A stretch of DNA of 60,000 nt, from contig NW_019775891.1 in the NCBI RefSeq assembly GCF_001039355.2, forward strand, positions 135,209-195,208, written 5' to 3'. Positions 12,191 to 25,062 of the stretch are shown one piece after another. Origin of the DNA: Lingula anatina (taxonomy: Eukaryota; Brachiopoda; Lingulata; Lingulida; Lingulidae). Under the pieces are notes generated by a model that was not told where the DNA came from, ran no database searches, and worked only from the letters and a program-made list of their open reading frames with translations. The translations under genes were made by a program, and so were the position numbers. Position 1 is the stretch's first letter; each line of letters opens with the position of its first letter.

Positions 12191-13003
12191 ATGGCGAAAC
12201 AGCAAAAATGTGCTTACTCTGCGTACTTGCCTACATTTTACGCTAAATTTGGAGGTGGTTACCCTCCACGACCAGTTTTCAACGAGTGGCCAACATGTTG
12301 CCAAATCTATCAAGATGTCTGCCTCGAAATGCCCGAGAAGTTATACACCCTCAACAGCTCAGAGAAGTTCAGGGAATGGATGGAAGAGGAACTTAGCAGA
12401 GTGAGTTTGATTTGTTTATATGTGAAACTTAGCGTACACTTGGAACGGACTAATTATTAGTAGATGGATGTTCTTGTTGTTTGATACACCAAGTTAATTA
12501 TGTAATTCGGTTTGCCAATTTTTGGAAGAAATACTTAGTACACAAACACACACACGACAGTATACTATCTATTTTCTAATCTTCTTTATCCATTGTATTT
12601 CCTAATATCTTTCTTTCTATATTCTCTCATAAAAGTATATCCAAGTTATTTCTACATTCAGGTTGATTTATTAAAAGTTGACATGGCCATCACATCCCTG
12701 ATTGACAAGGACTGTATCTCGCTGCTGGCGGGTTACCTGGCCTGTCTGAGCTACCTGGCACACGCCTATCGCTGGGGTACAGTACCGACCACGAGCCTGG
12801 AACGGGAAAGAAGCACTCTCGAGTTCCCTGACTGCCTCTGGGACCCTTTTAAAAAGGTGAAACAGCCCGCTAATGAAGACGAGATTATGAAACGTTCATG
12901 ACCTGCGTATTATTATTAGGATTCCCCATAGGGGAATACTATTGTTTTTGGTAGTAGTATTATTATTATTAGGATTCCCCATAGGGGAATACTATTGTTT
13001 TTG

Positions 13004-13048
<45 letters not shown>

Positions 13049-13633
13049 TTTCCGCGCGTTTTTTTACGCAAAAAATCTGAAATAATTTACATAGGTAGCC
13101 TATGGTAAGAATATGCTATAGACCCAGTTTTAGTGACCTTGACCTACTTTTCAAGGTCACAGGGGCTTTTAAATGCAAAATTTGTAAAATTTGTAATTGC
13201 CATTAGGCCTAAAGTATAAGCCATATGGCTATGGGCCTTATGGCCAGAGATACTGATGTAAATCCACAGATAATGACCTACTTTTATGCAAGTAGGTCAA
13301 GGTCAAGGTCGCTAATGGCCAAACAGGCTCAAAAAAGGTTTGTTTCCGAGATCTCCAAAACCGGAAGGCCCAGAGCCCTGATCATAGTGGCAAATGATGC
13401 CCTATATATTTATCTAAGGTTAGCCGTACTTTGGTAGCAACTGCATAATTACTTTTTTAAAAATAGATTTTTAAATATTTATGACATTGCAGAAANCCCC
13501 CCCAATTCGCACATGCTCTTTCAGAATATGGGGTCAAATTTAACCCATGACCTTCACATGACCTTGTAAGAGCATTTCCACACCTATTCTGCAGGGGAAT
13601 CCTCCGCCACTGGCTTTAGCCAGTTGCAATCTA

Positions 13634-13668
<35 letters not shown>

Positions 13669-14892
13669 AAACTTTGAATGTAATTTTTATTAAGTCCTTT
13701 ATCCGTTTTCCTCCTTACCGACAGAAACGACACAATTTATAGGGCATACTTATTTATTTATTTAAAAGCACATTTTCCTCTTGGGATTCAAATGTCTAAT
13801 TGTTTTTTCATTTTCTTTTATTTAATCACTCACTTATGACAATACTTAAATTTTTCATGATAATTTTCATGAAAATCTTTATCTTTTTTTCTTTTTTTTT
13901 ATCAACAGGTGAATGATTATTTTGGCCTTCCGTATCGTGGCAACCACTTTTCTCTCATGGCATGCAACGCTATTTATGACGAAAGCGGATCACCTGTAAG
14001 TATGAAGTTCAAATGGAATTACGACCCGAAAATAGCGAACCAAGAAAGTAACTTCATGTTACTGATGGCAAAAGCCGAATGTGAAGCACCTCACACCCTC
14101 AATTCTCTCGCCGAGTACTTGGATTTGCTTCAAACGTTCAAAACCTCAGACGACAGGAATGACGTCGAGCAGCAGATGATCGAAAAGGTGTATCTTGCAA
14201 AGCGACACCTCTCGGCCCTCCTTAGGCAGGCCAATAAAATAATGGACGACAGTTTCATTTCAAGGGAGGTCTTTGCACCGCACATCCAGGGAATGATTGC
14301 ATGGGGATTAGACACGGACGTTGGGTCGTCTGCTGCGGAAAATCTCATTTTCCAGACACTGAATGTGTTTTGCGACATGGAAGGTGCGAGCAAAATGAGT
14401 CGTTTTGGAAAGAGGACGAGGAAGAGCATTCCAGAAACCTCCAGGGTCTTATTAGCCAAGTTTGAAGAGAGCACAAAAGAAAATCTCTTTCCGACAGAGA
14501 AATTGGCCCAAGCAAAGGCTGACTTGATTACGGTGTTTTATTCCTTTATTTTGGGACATGCGCGAAAGGTACCGGGCTACATAGCTAAAAGTCCAATGAC
14601 TGCTTCCAGATTCTTAAGAAAAGACTTGGTATCCAGCTTTAAGCGTAACATGAAAGAGCGTTGCGACGAAGTTTCATTTGCCCGAAACAAGGCTCTGGGT
14701 AGATCGTCTGACGGCGACATCAGCGGCAATAGAATTGAAAAAAGCGTTGTGTCGTCCCAGAGTAAGCCGCTGTTTTGTTGGCGAAAGGCATTTTTAACAT
14801 CTCGTTTAAGACTACTGACACTTTTTAATCATTATCCCGAGTTGATTATTGCTTTTGTATATTTGCCATTTACTTTAACTTTCAGTATTTAA
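12191..14892 (+). CDS. Divergent indoleamine 2,3-dioxygenase-like protein, three exons, 462 aa
   Basis: Exons are 12191-12400, 12662-12856 and 13909-14892. Both junctions are phase 0 with GT-AG sites. The start ATG follows a possible acceptor at 12183, so a 5' UTR exon may exist. Recognition rests on an ordered set of IDO-family features: LSYLAHAYRWG (about residue 102), EYLDLLQTF helices, GSSAAENLIFQTLNVF (about 274-289, like the IDO GSAAQS segment), SIPETSR, and the proximal heme-ligand segment GHARKVPGYI with H352. The spacing H-x3-V-x2-Y-I matches IDO exactly, but the Arg that usually precedes that His is absent. IDO opens the indole ring of tryptophan to give N-formylkynurenine, which is cytosolic and heme-dependent. 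Whether this divergent protein does so is uncertain. The last ~80 residues extend past the IDO core and end in a hydrophobic stretch. A possible donor (A/GTAAGC at 14761) means the true C-terminus may be spliced differently. Confidence 0.7.
12910..13670. mobile_element. TTA-microsatellite-flanked repeat element in intron 2 of the IDO-like gene
   Basis: A block starting GGATTCCCCATAGGGGAATA occurs twice in tandem (about 12919 and 12970). It is followed by (TTA)n, about 550 bp of unique sequence, a closing GCAGGGGAATCCTCC block with the small palindrome ACTGGCTTTAGCCAGT, and another (TTA)n. The inverted GGATTCCCC/GGGGAATCC ends and matching flanking microsatellites suggest a single inserted non-autonomous element. 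One N base lies at 13496. Confidence 0.65.
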
Positions 14893-15760
14893 AAATCTTA
14901 CCTTTTATACTCAACAGGAGATTATAGTTGGACAATTTCTCCTTACTTTTTATACAGAACATTATAATTTAACATAATTCTTTTTACTTTTAATACCATA
15001 ACTTTTAAATCTAAAATAACCGTTTTGACATTGTATTTTATTTGTGGATTTTAGACTCTAAGTAAATAAATAAATAATATTATTATAATAATTTTTATTA
15101 TATTTAGTTCTATATTCTGTCAGGGCAATCAATTTGCTAATTGCATCGGATTTACCTTGCAATTTACCAGGCAAATGGTAGTCGAAAATCTGAAGGCATA
15201 TCCATGAAATCAGGTGGCTACTCCACGCAGAGAGGGTTTGCTCTACTATTGTATTATGGTACTAAAAAGTTCAGATGGAATCCCATTTTTATGTTGTCGT
15301 TTGTGTGTTAGACATTTATACAGTTACATATTCCGAAAAGAAAAAAAAGAAAAGAAACAGTGCTTGGATGGGATTAAAGTTTTTAGCTTGAAAATAAATT
15401 AATTTGGTTGTGAACCAACAGAAATATTAAATACATATTTATTCTATTTTGAAATATAGGCTATGGTACATTCTAATTTGCAAAGAAGTGTAGTTATCAA
15501 GCCTGTGGTGCTGTGGTTGCAATTTAAAAACCATCTTCTTCCAGACTTGGCTTACATTATACGGCACATAAAAAACAACAATAATTGATACATGCATTCT
15601 AATATTGCCGTAGCGACACACATCGCTAATTAAATAATCATCTTTTGAAACGAATATGGCAAGTTTCGAATATGGCAAGTTGCATACAGTGCTTGTTAAA
15701 ATGAATCCAAGATCAGATGCAATTATTAAATTTATTTTACAGGTAGATCTAAATTTTACA
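14893..15760. other. IDO-like 3' flank and AT-rich spacer
   Basis: Candidate polyadenylation signals (AATAAATAAATAA) lie near 15064. The rest is AT-rich with no gene that I recognise. Confidence 0.4.
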
Positions 15761-15819
15761 TTGCTCTACCGGTCCGACATATGGTATCCATTGTAGGTGA
15801 ATGACCACCACAACTGGAA

Positions 15820-16165
15820 AAGTTTCAATTCGGCGATGTCAAAAAATCTGGAACAACTCCTGCACCACTGGTTTATGGCACTGAAGCTGGCAAAATCTTT
15901 AGAGATCTGCTGATTGATTACTAGCAAGCGTTCGATCATCTCGATCATCCTCTGCTTATAAACGAACTTAAAAAATCATAGGGCTGCATGACGTAATTGT
16001 TTGCTGGATTGCAGCCTTTGCCACCAAAACTCAACAACGTGTAAAACTTGGTCAAATCATTTCAGAATGAAACCATTGGCAGTTCAACAATGGGTCAGTA
16101 CCTCAGGGACACTGGCACCGTTCGTTGCTCTTTGTCCTGATGTTAAACGCTCTAAAAATTCCACC
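15820..16165 (+). mobile_element. Degenerate LINE reverse transcriptase (CR1/L2-like) fragment
   Basis: Reading across frames on the + strand gives the ordered reverse-transcriptase landmarks QFGDVKKSGTT, LLIDY.QAFDHLDHPLL, TQQRVKLGQIISE and a VPQG.-type motif. The frames are broken by several stops and frameshifts, so the piece is an old, inactive remnant. Clade is inferred from the AFDHLDH and QQRVKLG patterns only. Confidence 0.7.
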
Positions 16166-16484
16166 CTGCAGCTCTCTGTGCCACAATTTAGGCCATTTAC
16201 TATTTAATATCATTTACACATGAGCATGAATGTAGAGAAAACGGTGAAACTTTGGTATGTAATGAGATCATACAACAAATTACCCCATCTCATTGCGTAC
16301 AGCGTCATTCACTCAATGGAAATATTTCAAAATGAACTCAACAAATTATGTATTGAAATTGAATACATTACACTTTTAAAAATTAAACATTTTACAGCAG
16401 ATTTGTATATCATTGTACTGTTTGCCACTGGGGACTGACAAAGCCCCTTTCAGTTAATTTGATCGAGATGGCCTTTTTGCGAAT

Positions 16485-19400
16485 TTATTGCCCGCGCTTC
16501 AGAATGGCTTTCTCCAATCCTAACATAGGCGCCTCAAAGACCATGGAGACCACGAAGGCACAACCGTATGACGTCACGAGGTGCCCGAAGAAATAATAAG
16601 TCTGAAAAAGATCAATCAAAACGCTTTTAATAGACGTCTTTAAAGAATCACAAAAAAAAAAAAGAAAAAAAAATCCCAGAATAGATATAAACGCTGAACT
16701 TGACGTAACGTCATACACATTCAGATTATTAATTTTTAAGAAAGCGAACACTAAGGGTTTTTTCCCACCTCATTCCTGTAGCGTCACTCGCAAACAAATG
16801 ACAATAAAAATAATGAATGCAGATCATGACTTTTGATTAAATAAGTTTTATACTCTTAATTAGAAAGGAGTTTACCATAGTCATGTCAGAAGCATATATC
16901 GGTTCCTCTTTCATCTGATAGACGGCGAACATGATAATGGGGTGGACAAGGTAGGCACAGTAGGTCAGTCGGCTGAGGGGCACGAAGGCATCCCAGGACA
17001 AAATTTTATTAACAATGCCTGTAAACGTGAATGTTTTCTTCTGCTTCGTTATTTTATTTATATGAAGAAAATGAATGCAGTGTGTTCAAAAGAAAAAAAA
17101 TGCTTTGGATTACAAGTATTAAGTTCTTATTATTTGAAACGGCTGTTAAAAGTCTTGAGGAAACTAGTCTAAAAAACTTTAACGTTTTATTGTAAGTGAA
17201 AAAACTGAGTTTGTAGTAAGGGAATTATTTTAGCCAGTAGTACTCTGAAATGAGTGTCAAGTTACAAGTACATACCCCCATAACCGGTGCAGCAGGCATA
17301 GATCACCCAAGCTACGCATGCGCCCCACAGTGTCCTGGACGTGGCATTGTATAGTGCTGCCACCTGGTAGTTCCACGGATGACCATTGAGAGGCTCATAC
17401 AAACCAAACACCAACCACGCTCCTAAAGCTATGGCGACAGCCCAGGCAAACATTGCTATGACCTGAAGCCAATTTGAATTATCTACTGTACTTAAGTACT
17501 TTGACAAAAATATACTTAAACTTCTACATGTAAATGTAAATTATGGTCAATATCGCCGTAATAGTTTATACGCAAAGTAATGCTGAAGCAAATGTAGTTG
17601 GTGTCGAAATAGATTTGAAAATAATAACGGTTCCAATAAACTATTGGCATGCAGTTCAGAAGCCGTTATTTACGAGCCCGTAAGAAAATTAGTTATTATT
17701 ACACTAAAAAGCTTTCCCCCAATAAATTGCCATATAAGGCGATAAAACCGAAATATTATTGACGTACAGACTAAACAATGAGAGCCACACACTACTACTA
17801 CATGAACGTTTCGATTTACCACATTCGGCTTTTGATCACGTGAATGTTGATTTCGCTGTTTATATCAGCCCCCCCCCCCCCAGCCCTCCCAACACACATT
17901 AAAATGCGATCAACGGCTTCATCAGGGCCAAGGCAAGCGTTCGGTTTCCTAGTTGCCGAATTCAGGAGCGAAATCACCAGTCAAGTATACAGCAAGCATA
18001 CAAACATTATTTCCATATGGATACTATTGATCATGATTTTTTATTGTATTACAAACTAAACGGAACTTCAAATGAACTATGTAATCAACTACAGTTACCC
18101 AGTTTGCCTTGGGTTTGCACTGAGTGACGTGTAGTACATATCCAGTAGCCATTCCTACAAGGTATGGTCCTATTCTACACCAAGGCTTGATGTACATGAT
18201 GTCGAAGTTATCTGCCCTGGAGACAGAAATGTGAATTGTATCCCAGAATTTCACTGACACACTGTATGTACCTTGACTATGAGCATTAACTTATTTTTTG
18301 CCACTAATAAGATGTGATGGGTATCATCTGTGTTTTTTTTTCATGGAAGGTGTCTGCTTTTAAGTTATTAATTTTTAATCATAAACTTAATATTACATTT
18401 GTCATTGTGTTTTAGGGGGAGGGTGTTATCATTCCAACTTCATTTTAGGTATATATTTCCCATGCTATGATGCCTTGAGATGTTGGTTTGGGTCATCTTT
18501 ACAAGATTGTATACATAGTATGCTAAACCCATTTTAATAAAAACATGTATAACACCATGTCATTCCGGTTATTTCTATCACTTAAGCTATCACAGGGGCA
18601 TAACATGTTGCAGAGTAGTTAAACTCACTCATTGCCTCCCACGGCATTGGGCCCATACTTATGGTAGGCCGAGACAGATCCAGAAGATATCCAACAGCCT
18701 AGCAATAACAGAAACATGATGACTGCGCCGGCAATCCTACTCCTAAAACGAAGATTTTTGTTCGAATTATTTTATTTGCATAAATTTGGATTTCTATGAA
18801 TGATAAGGTTAAGGAAAAACCACTAGAAAAATACACACTGTATGAAATAACAATTAGGGTGTGCGAGGTTGACATAAGGTAACTACTTGCTTCTGCAGAA
18901 AGTGCAGCAAATGGAGAATGGTGGATTGCTTGTTTGTAATAAACGTAAATATTTGTTATGTGATGAATACATTAACAAAGAGAAAAAAGAAATGCACCTT
19001 TGTGTATAAGGATGAATTTAAAAACTTCTAAAGAACATCGCTCATGGCATATACTTTAGTGAATGGTGTTATATTGAGTATACTTGTGTGAATGGGGTTA
19101 GCGCAGATTGGAAAAATGGAATGTACCAAGAAGTAATTACGCTTACCAAAACAAAGGCAATAAGATAAAAGGTGTAATCACGAAGAATTGCATGTCATTG
19201 GCCAGATACCACGACCATCCAAAACACTGAAAATAAAGATAACAAAGTATAAATTCATCAAGTATAATAACATCATCATCATCATCATCATACGTCAGGG
19301 TAATCAAAGACAATGTCCGAAAGCTCTCTGAAAAATATTTCACAATTTTCAGTGGTGGGCAGTTTTAATATTCTGAGGAAAGCACAGTGTCATATTCTTT

Positions 19401-22400
19401 AATAATCATATACACCCTGATCAAACTCATGTCAAAGATATATATAGATACACGTATTAATTGATATTAATAAATTCAATATATCCATTTAAATGGGTAT
19501 ACCCTATTGTCAACGATTACCAAATACACAACATTAAATTAATTCCATGGTTAAAAATATACATTTTTTAAAACTACTTACCAACTTTTTAGTGTCCACA
19601 ACATTGTTGACGTACAGTAAGTTGGTCCACCAGTAATCTCCACAATATTTTTCTTGATTTTCCCCTGCCCACATAGGTCCATTAGACCAGTATCTGTACG
19701 TTGTGGCGTACACCAATAGCACTAACATGTACGGCGGAGTCAACCTATGAATGAAACAGTACACGTTATCAATAATGCAGTTTTTGTAACTTTATAGTGT
19801 GAGCTATTTCTAAAATATTGAAATTACAAAAAAAAAAAAAAAGAAAAATTATAACACTTAAAAAACGTGTCATATACGTACTGTAGTACGTATGGCTGCA
19901 TGTGACTTATACATTGTACATGCATGGCTAAAGTTTAAGCTTCAATTTATCCTCCAAATTTGGAATTGGAAATGTCTATTGCCACACATATGACGCTTAT
20001 TTTACCCCCCTACAAAAGAAGCGCCACCTCTATCGTTTTAATGTCCATTGTTCTACGGTACTATGTCAGTTTATGCATTTATGTCATTTTCACTTGGTTG
20101 AACGACCAGTGAAATTTTAATTTTTAAATGCATTGTTTGACGACATGTATTTTTTATCATTCTACCCACTGCAGTATGGGTGACATATTTCACTATACAA
20201 ACCTCCAAAATCTATGGAAATAATACATTCCCCAGTTAATCCTGAGCATGCGCAGTTTTCCTCTCAGTGTTCCCCTTTTCATCTCGCGCAGGGTCAGATA
20301 GGTGACTAGCAGTCCACTGGAACGGAACTCATTTTAGGCTTACATTTATATATATATCAGCAATTCAATCAAGCAGTGATTAGGAAACCAATTTAAGAAC
20401 CCATTATTCAGCTAAAATAACCATGTTATACTAAATTCATATTATTGTAATTTACCACAACAATCAATTCACTTTGATGTCAGATATCCATAATCGATAC
20501 CAATGAAGTGATCTGAAGGTCTCACCTCATGACAAAAAAGGAATCAACCGAGTAAGGCGCTTGGAACAGTACTTGCATTGACTTCCGCGTCATAATGTCG
20601 TGGCCATGGGACGCACCGTTCTCTAAAATGGATGCATTCAATACCTCACATACCGTATATATATATATAACACCTTAGAGAAGAATTTAGAAATTATATA
20701 ATGGCTATAGGTACACGTAATCCTGGGCATGTGCAATTTGCCTCTCAATATTATTTCGCTCTTCAAATCATGCCTTTTTTCTATCACATTCATAAAAAAA
20801 AATGTACGCATATTTATTTTCATATATGTTCAAAAACAAACGATAAAAACGTAACAATGTTATAATTAGTTTTACGGAAATACATTAATTTTTGTAGTTG
20901 GTATGACATATAGATTATTGTTGACATTCCAATCATTTTTATTAAAACAGGAACTACAGTGCTCTTCGTCCATAAAACCATACTTCAACAAAAAAATAAT
21001 AATAATAAAATAAAAAAAAAGTCAACTTTGTTCTGCGCCCTTGATGATGTCTTCTTCCTTATTATAATACTTACTTATATATCTCATCATAAAATAGTAC
21101 GTATGGCCCCAAATAACCCAGGTTAGGCTGAGAAACCGGATACCATTGACACAATTCAGCGCACCGGACGGCTGCTTGGCACTTAGGACCTTGGCTGCAT
21201 TGGTGTACACAGAGAAAGCTATCATGACTTTGTGACATATTCCTGAAATAGCCAAAATACGCATTTACCACAATAACATGATCTGACATATGCAGAGACC
21301 AATATAACCACAGAGCACTGCAACATTTTGGTGAAAATAGCCAATAAGCAAATTTAAAGATGAAAAAAGACATTTAGTTCGGCAATATTCTTTCAATAGT
21401 GAATATATTACACGATCGAACGAAGATAAGGTTGTTTTCCAAAAACGACCGATTATAACATAAAGCACAACGCTTATTGAATGCAAATACAAATGTCTGT
21501 CTTTATTGTGCAGAGCTAGAGAATGATGCAAACAAAATTTATTGTACATTTAAAAGTCCCTATTATCTGTTGTCATTTCTTCCAACAAAAGTCTGCATTT
21601 ATTTTCAAGCCGCTTGCCTTTTTCTCTTTGTGAAGAAGGTGAATTTGGCGACGATGGAATGGCATAGTAACCATCTGCTTGAACTGTAGGACCCTTATCC
21701 TCCAAGGCGTCACGTGGGATAACCTGCTGTGCTGTTCCTGACGTCAGAAAACTTTGATCAATGATGTCATACATTGTGGCCAATAGGACCAGGAGTAGAA
21801 GTAAGCCGGAAATGCATCTGTTAGGGAAAACAATAAAGTGATACTTTGAATGTGTCTGTGTTTCAGCATGAATTATGGTGATCTTACTTTTTTTTCACTA
21901 GTACAGTACTGTACGTACTTTCACTTGGAATCAATTTTCAAAGGACTGCTTTGCATGTCTCTGATAAGTATACTTTGTTTCTTTGTTATATTAGCAAAAG
22001 TCGTTCGTGAGCCGTGTAAAACGTAAAGGTTAACGTAAAATTATTCAAAAATTACGTTTGTTGTCAAGCCATTTGTACTTTTGTATTTAACAGGTAGACA
22101 TTATGTGATACATACAATGCAGCGGTAGTTCCGGACGCCCAAGGTAGCTCTTTCGGTTTGCAGGAGACGAACCACAGCTTAAGATTTAATACTGCAATTG
22201 ATATGTGGATCTCTAAATCATTTATTACATGGTTTTAAATCTTTCGTTCAGAAAGCAAATGATAGTTAAATCTGATACTTTATGGTGCAGAGTCAGCTGA
22301 GCACAGAACTGCTTGTTAATATGAAATGTAGTATTTTGAACATTAAAAGTGTCTTATGACATGTGAGTTAGCGCCAACGGGATGTAATAAAAAAGACAAA

Positions 22401-23758
22401 AATTGTGCAAACATCGATCAAATGGATTTAATTCTAGGGGCAATGCCCTGTAACTGTTTGGTAGTGGGAAATAGAACTAGGACAATGTGTGTGATTAGTT
22501 CGACAGATACTCACTGTTATCAGCCATGGATTTGATATCTTCCCCGCTACATCCACTTGGGACACAGATCCCCAGGGTTAGTGCCACGAAATGGCCAACC
22601 TACAGAGGAAATGAATGCACTGGTACGGTGATGGATGGGCTAAAGTTGGGGGTGCGTAACTCTGATAAAGCACAATATACAGGTAACACTTACATCACCC
22701 TTCAATTTCTATATTTTCTCATTTTAATGCTGTCCTCAATTTTTTACACGCACGCGTGCGTTTGGACATTTGTGACTGAGCACGTATACACAAATATTAC
22801 AAACGAATCTAACACACATTACACAAAGGCGCACGTACCCCCCCCTCTCTCTCTCAAACACAAACAGCGATCATAACCCGTCTGTTTATAATACTCACAA
22901 GACTTTGAGGCCCAGAGAGCATCGTTGTACAATACTGCCCCTCAAAGGAATCACTGACTTGAATAGCTTGACTGGAGTTAAAGCCAGTGCTTTCGTTGTA
23001 ATGTAAACTGGCCTGAACTTTGTTGCACTCGCTGTACGAGCCGTACCAACGCGTGTTGCCGTCTAACACCCCGCTTCCCATTTTACCCGTGGCATCCAGC
23101 ACTGCAAAAACATTAAGACTAAAGGAATGACTTAGGACATATGTGCGTTTTTAACTTGGAGCCAAAGGCTATTGATTGTGATCGCCGAATTTATTACTTT
23201 AATCGCGATTTCATAGTCCGTGTGTTTAAATACTGGCTGAGAGCATCGAGTTATTAACTGTGCAAGTCTCTTCACCTGCCTGTTCGACACGTTCAATATG
23301 TGCCATGTGTCCATATGTGAGAGATTATCATGACAGAATTATTCTTGTATTTTAATAAGCAGTCCGAATGATAGATCAAAAAAATACATAAGTGTGCTTC
23401 ATTTTGATATTTTTCAAATGATAGCGTTAATTCACAGACAATATTAACTAAGAAAATGGAGAAGGGTAACTCGTTTCTTTGAATCTATGAAAGCTCTCAT
23501 GTCGAGTTTCTCGTTTATTTTGTCAAATTTAAAATAGTTTGGTGTTGATAAAGGAACCCATATGTTAAACCGATCAGAAACCTGGATGAAAGGCAGCCAG
23601 AACCCCACAAAATGTTCCCAGTCAGTGCTCGCAAGCGGCACTGTTTATACCAATAGGCGATAACTTTAATTAATTAATATTAATAAGTTCAAATGATAAC
23701 GAAGTGTAATTTTCAAAGAGACAATGGCGAGATATCTACTACAGAAAATATTGCTTTG

Positions 23759-23809
<51 letters not shown>

Positions 23810-24852
23810 AAAATTCTACAGCTTTACTATATACACTGTTTTAAATATGACTTACACATTCAATCTTTTACAAACAATACCAAAGATATTTGGCAGCCTT
23901 ACTGCATTTTTTATCATATCATGAATATTAAAATGGTTTGAATAAAAAAGGAACTAGAGCTGAATATTTATAATTATGATATTATTCCGGTATTTCGTGC
24001 ACACTATATCATATCAAAGCTAAGCCAATGCGCATGACTTTGATGTGTTGCACGTGAGAACTGACAAAATGACATATGATGCGTTCCTAGTATCTCTCGC
24101 AATTGTTCGCACCCTGCGCGTGAACGAGTGGATATCACAGCAGATAAGCCTAGCAGATATATTTTGACAATATGCAAGGTGGTGAACTGCCACCTGTTGC
24201 AGATCTGTCGATAACACAGGCGGAGCAAGGGCTAGATATTTCGCATCGAAAGCATTAATTAATGTGTTACTTAAATCCTGAGTGAGTTATCAAATCGAAT
24301 CCTTTGCACATTTCTTGGCGTATTCCACTCAATGCAATGGCAACAACTGCATTCGTAACATTACCCTTAATAATACCCATAAGTGCATGTAAATTATACT
24401 TCTACAAAATTTTTCTGTGTAGAAATGTTTGAAAATGTGTTGATCATGTTATTAGAACATATAGAGTATGTATGACTTAAATCTCTAACTCAATGTGCGG
24501 GGTGTCCCGTGAACACTAAATACCTACTTTGTAAAGCCCACTTCTTTTTCTTCTGAATCCCGGTAAGGAAATATTCGACTCTTGTTAAACAGGTTTGTGA
24601 GACGTTAAAACCAGGTGATTTCTCGTTCAGGTCTTTAACGAATGCTGCAACTGCATCGTCCAAGCCATACAGTCCAAGAAGTGACCCAAATAACTTTTGT
24701 CTGTTTTCGTCATGTTCGCGGCTAAAGGCGTCTTTCGCTGCAAGCATGTCTTCTCTAAAATTATAGAAGTGATTTTCTTTTCCAATTATTTGGCCCGTAG
24801 AGGCGTTGAGGATTAGCGCAAATAAGATTACCTGAGAGAGGTACAGCGTCAT
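16485..24852 (-). CDS. nrf-6-like: NRF-6-like membrane acyltransferase, copy A (15 exons, 729 aa)
   Basis: Exons, 5' to 3' on the minus strand: 24852-24528, 23101-22899, 22599-22515, 22191-22116, 21817-21618, 21242-21075, 20622-20526, 20316-20203, 19744-19582, 19226-19147, 18742-18629, 18216-18099, 17462-17276, 17018-16876, 16601-16485. Every junction is in frame; lengths sum to 2190 nt. A signal peptide (LYLSQVILFALILNASTG) is followed by a Cys-rich NRF domain (NVSQTCL, SYSEC, GQYC, GICVPSGCS; about residues 90-230). A first TM (SGLLLLLVLLATMY) precedes an acyltransferase-3 domain with many TM segments. The family signature R-x10-H is R332-H343 (GIRFLSLTWVIWGH). The family transfers acyl groups across membranes. 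In C. elegans nrf-6 affects fluoxetine response and yolk or lipid handling; the substrate here is unknown. Intron 5 uses a GC donor. The start at 24852 is preferred over an upstream in-frame ATG because it matches copies C and D. Confidence 0.9.
23760..23806. repeat. (AT)n microsatellite in copy A intron 1
   Basis: About 47 bp of pure TA/AT dinucleotides. Confidence 0.95.
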
Positions 24853-25024
24853 TTTTAAGTACATGTAAGTGAAGCGCGGTGACCAAACTTTTTCAATTCC
24901 GTCACAAGAATTGCGCAAATAATACCCAGCTGCCAAAGATGGTATTGTCATTCGCTGTGAGCGGAAAGGTACAGTTCGTTGTGTTTTATAGCACCAGTGC
25001 CACCTAGGATTTTGGTATGGAGGG

Positions 25025-25062
25025 CACATGACGTCATTTCTTTTCTTGATCACCTGACGTCA
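25025..25062 (-). promoter_or_regulatory. Paired TGACGTCA (CRE-like) sites upstream of copy A
   Basis: Perfect TGACGTCA palindromes at 25029-25036 and 25055-25062, 177-210 bp upstream of the copy A start codon. The first lies in a block (CACATGACGTCA ... CTTGATCA) conserved upstream of copies B and C. It is a candidate binding site for CREB/ATF-type bZIP factors. Function is inferred from motif and conservation only. Confidence 0.5.

Noticed and set aside
24853-25053. Longer N-terminus for copy A using upstream in-frame ATG codons
   Set aside because: The chosen start gives a clean signal peptide and matches the starts of copies C and D. The upstream part is not conserved and overlaps the putative promoter.
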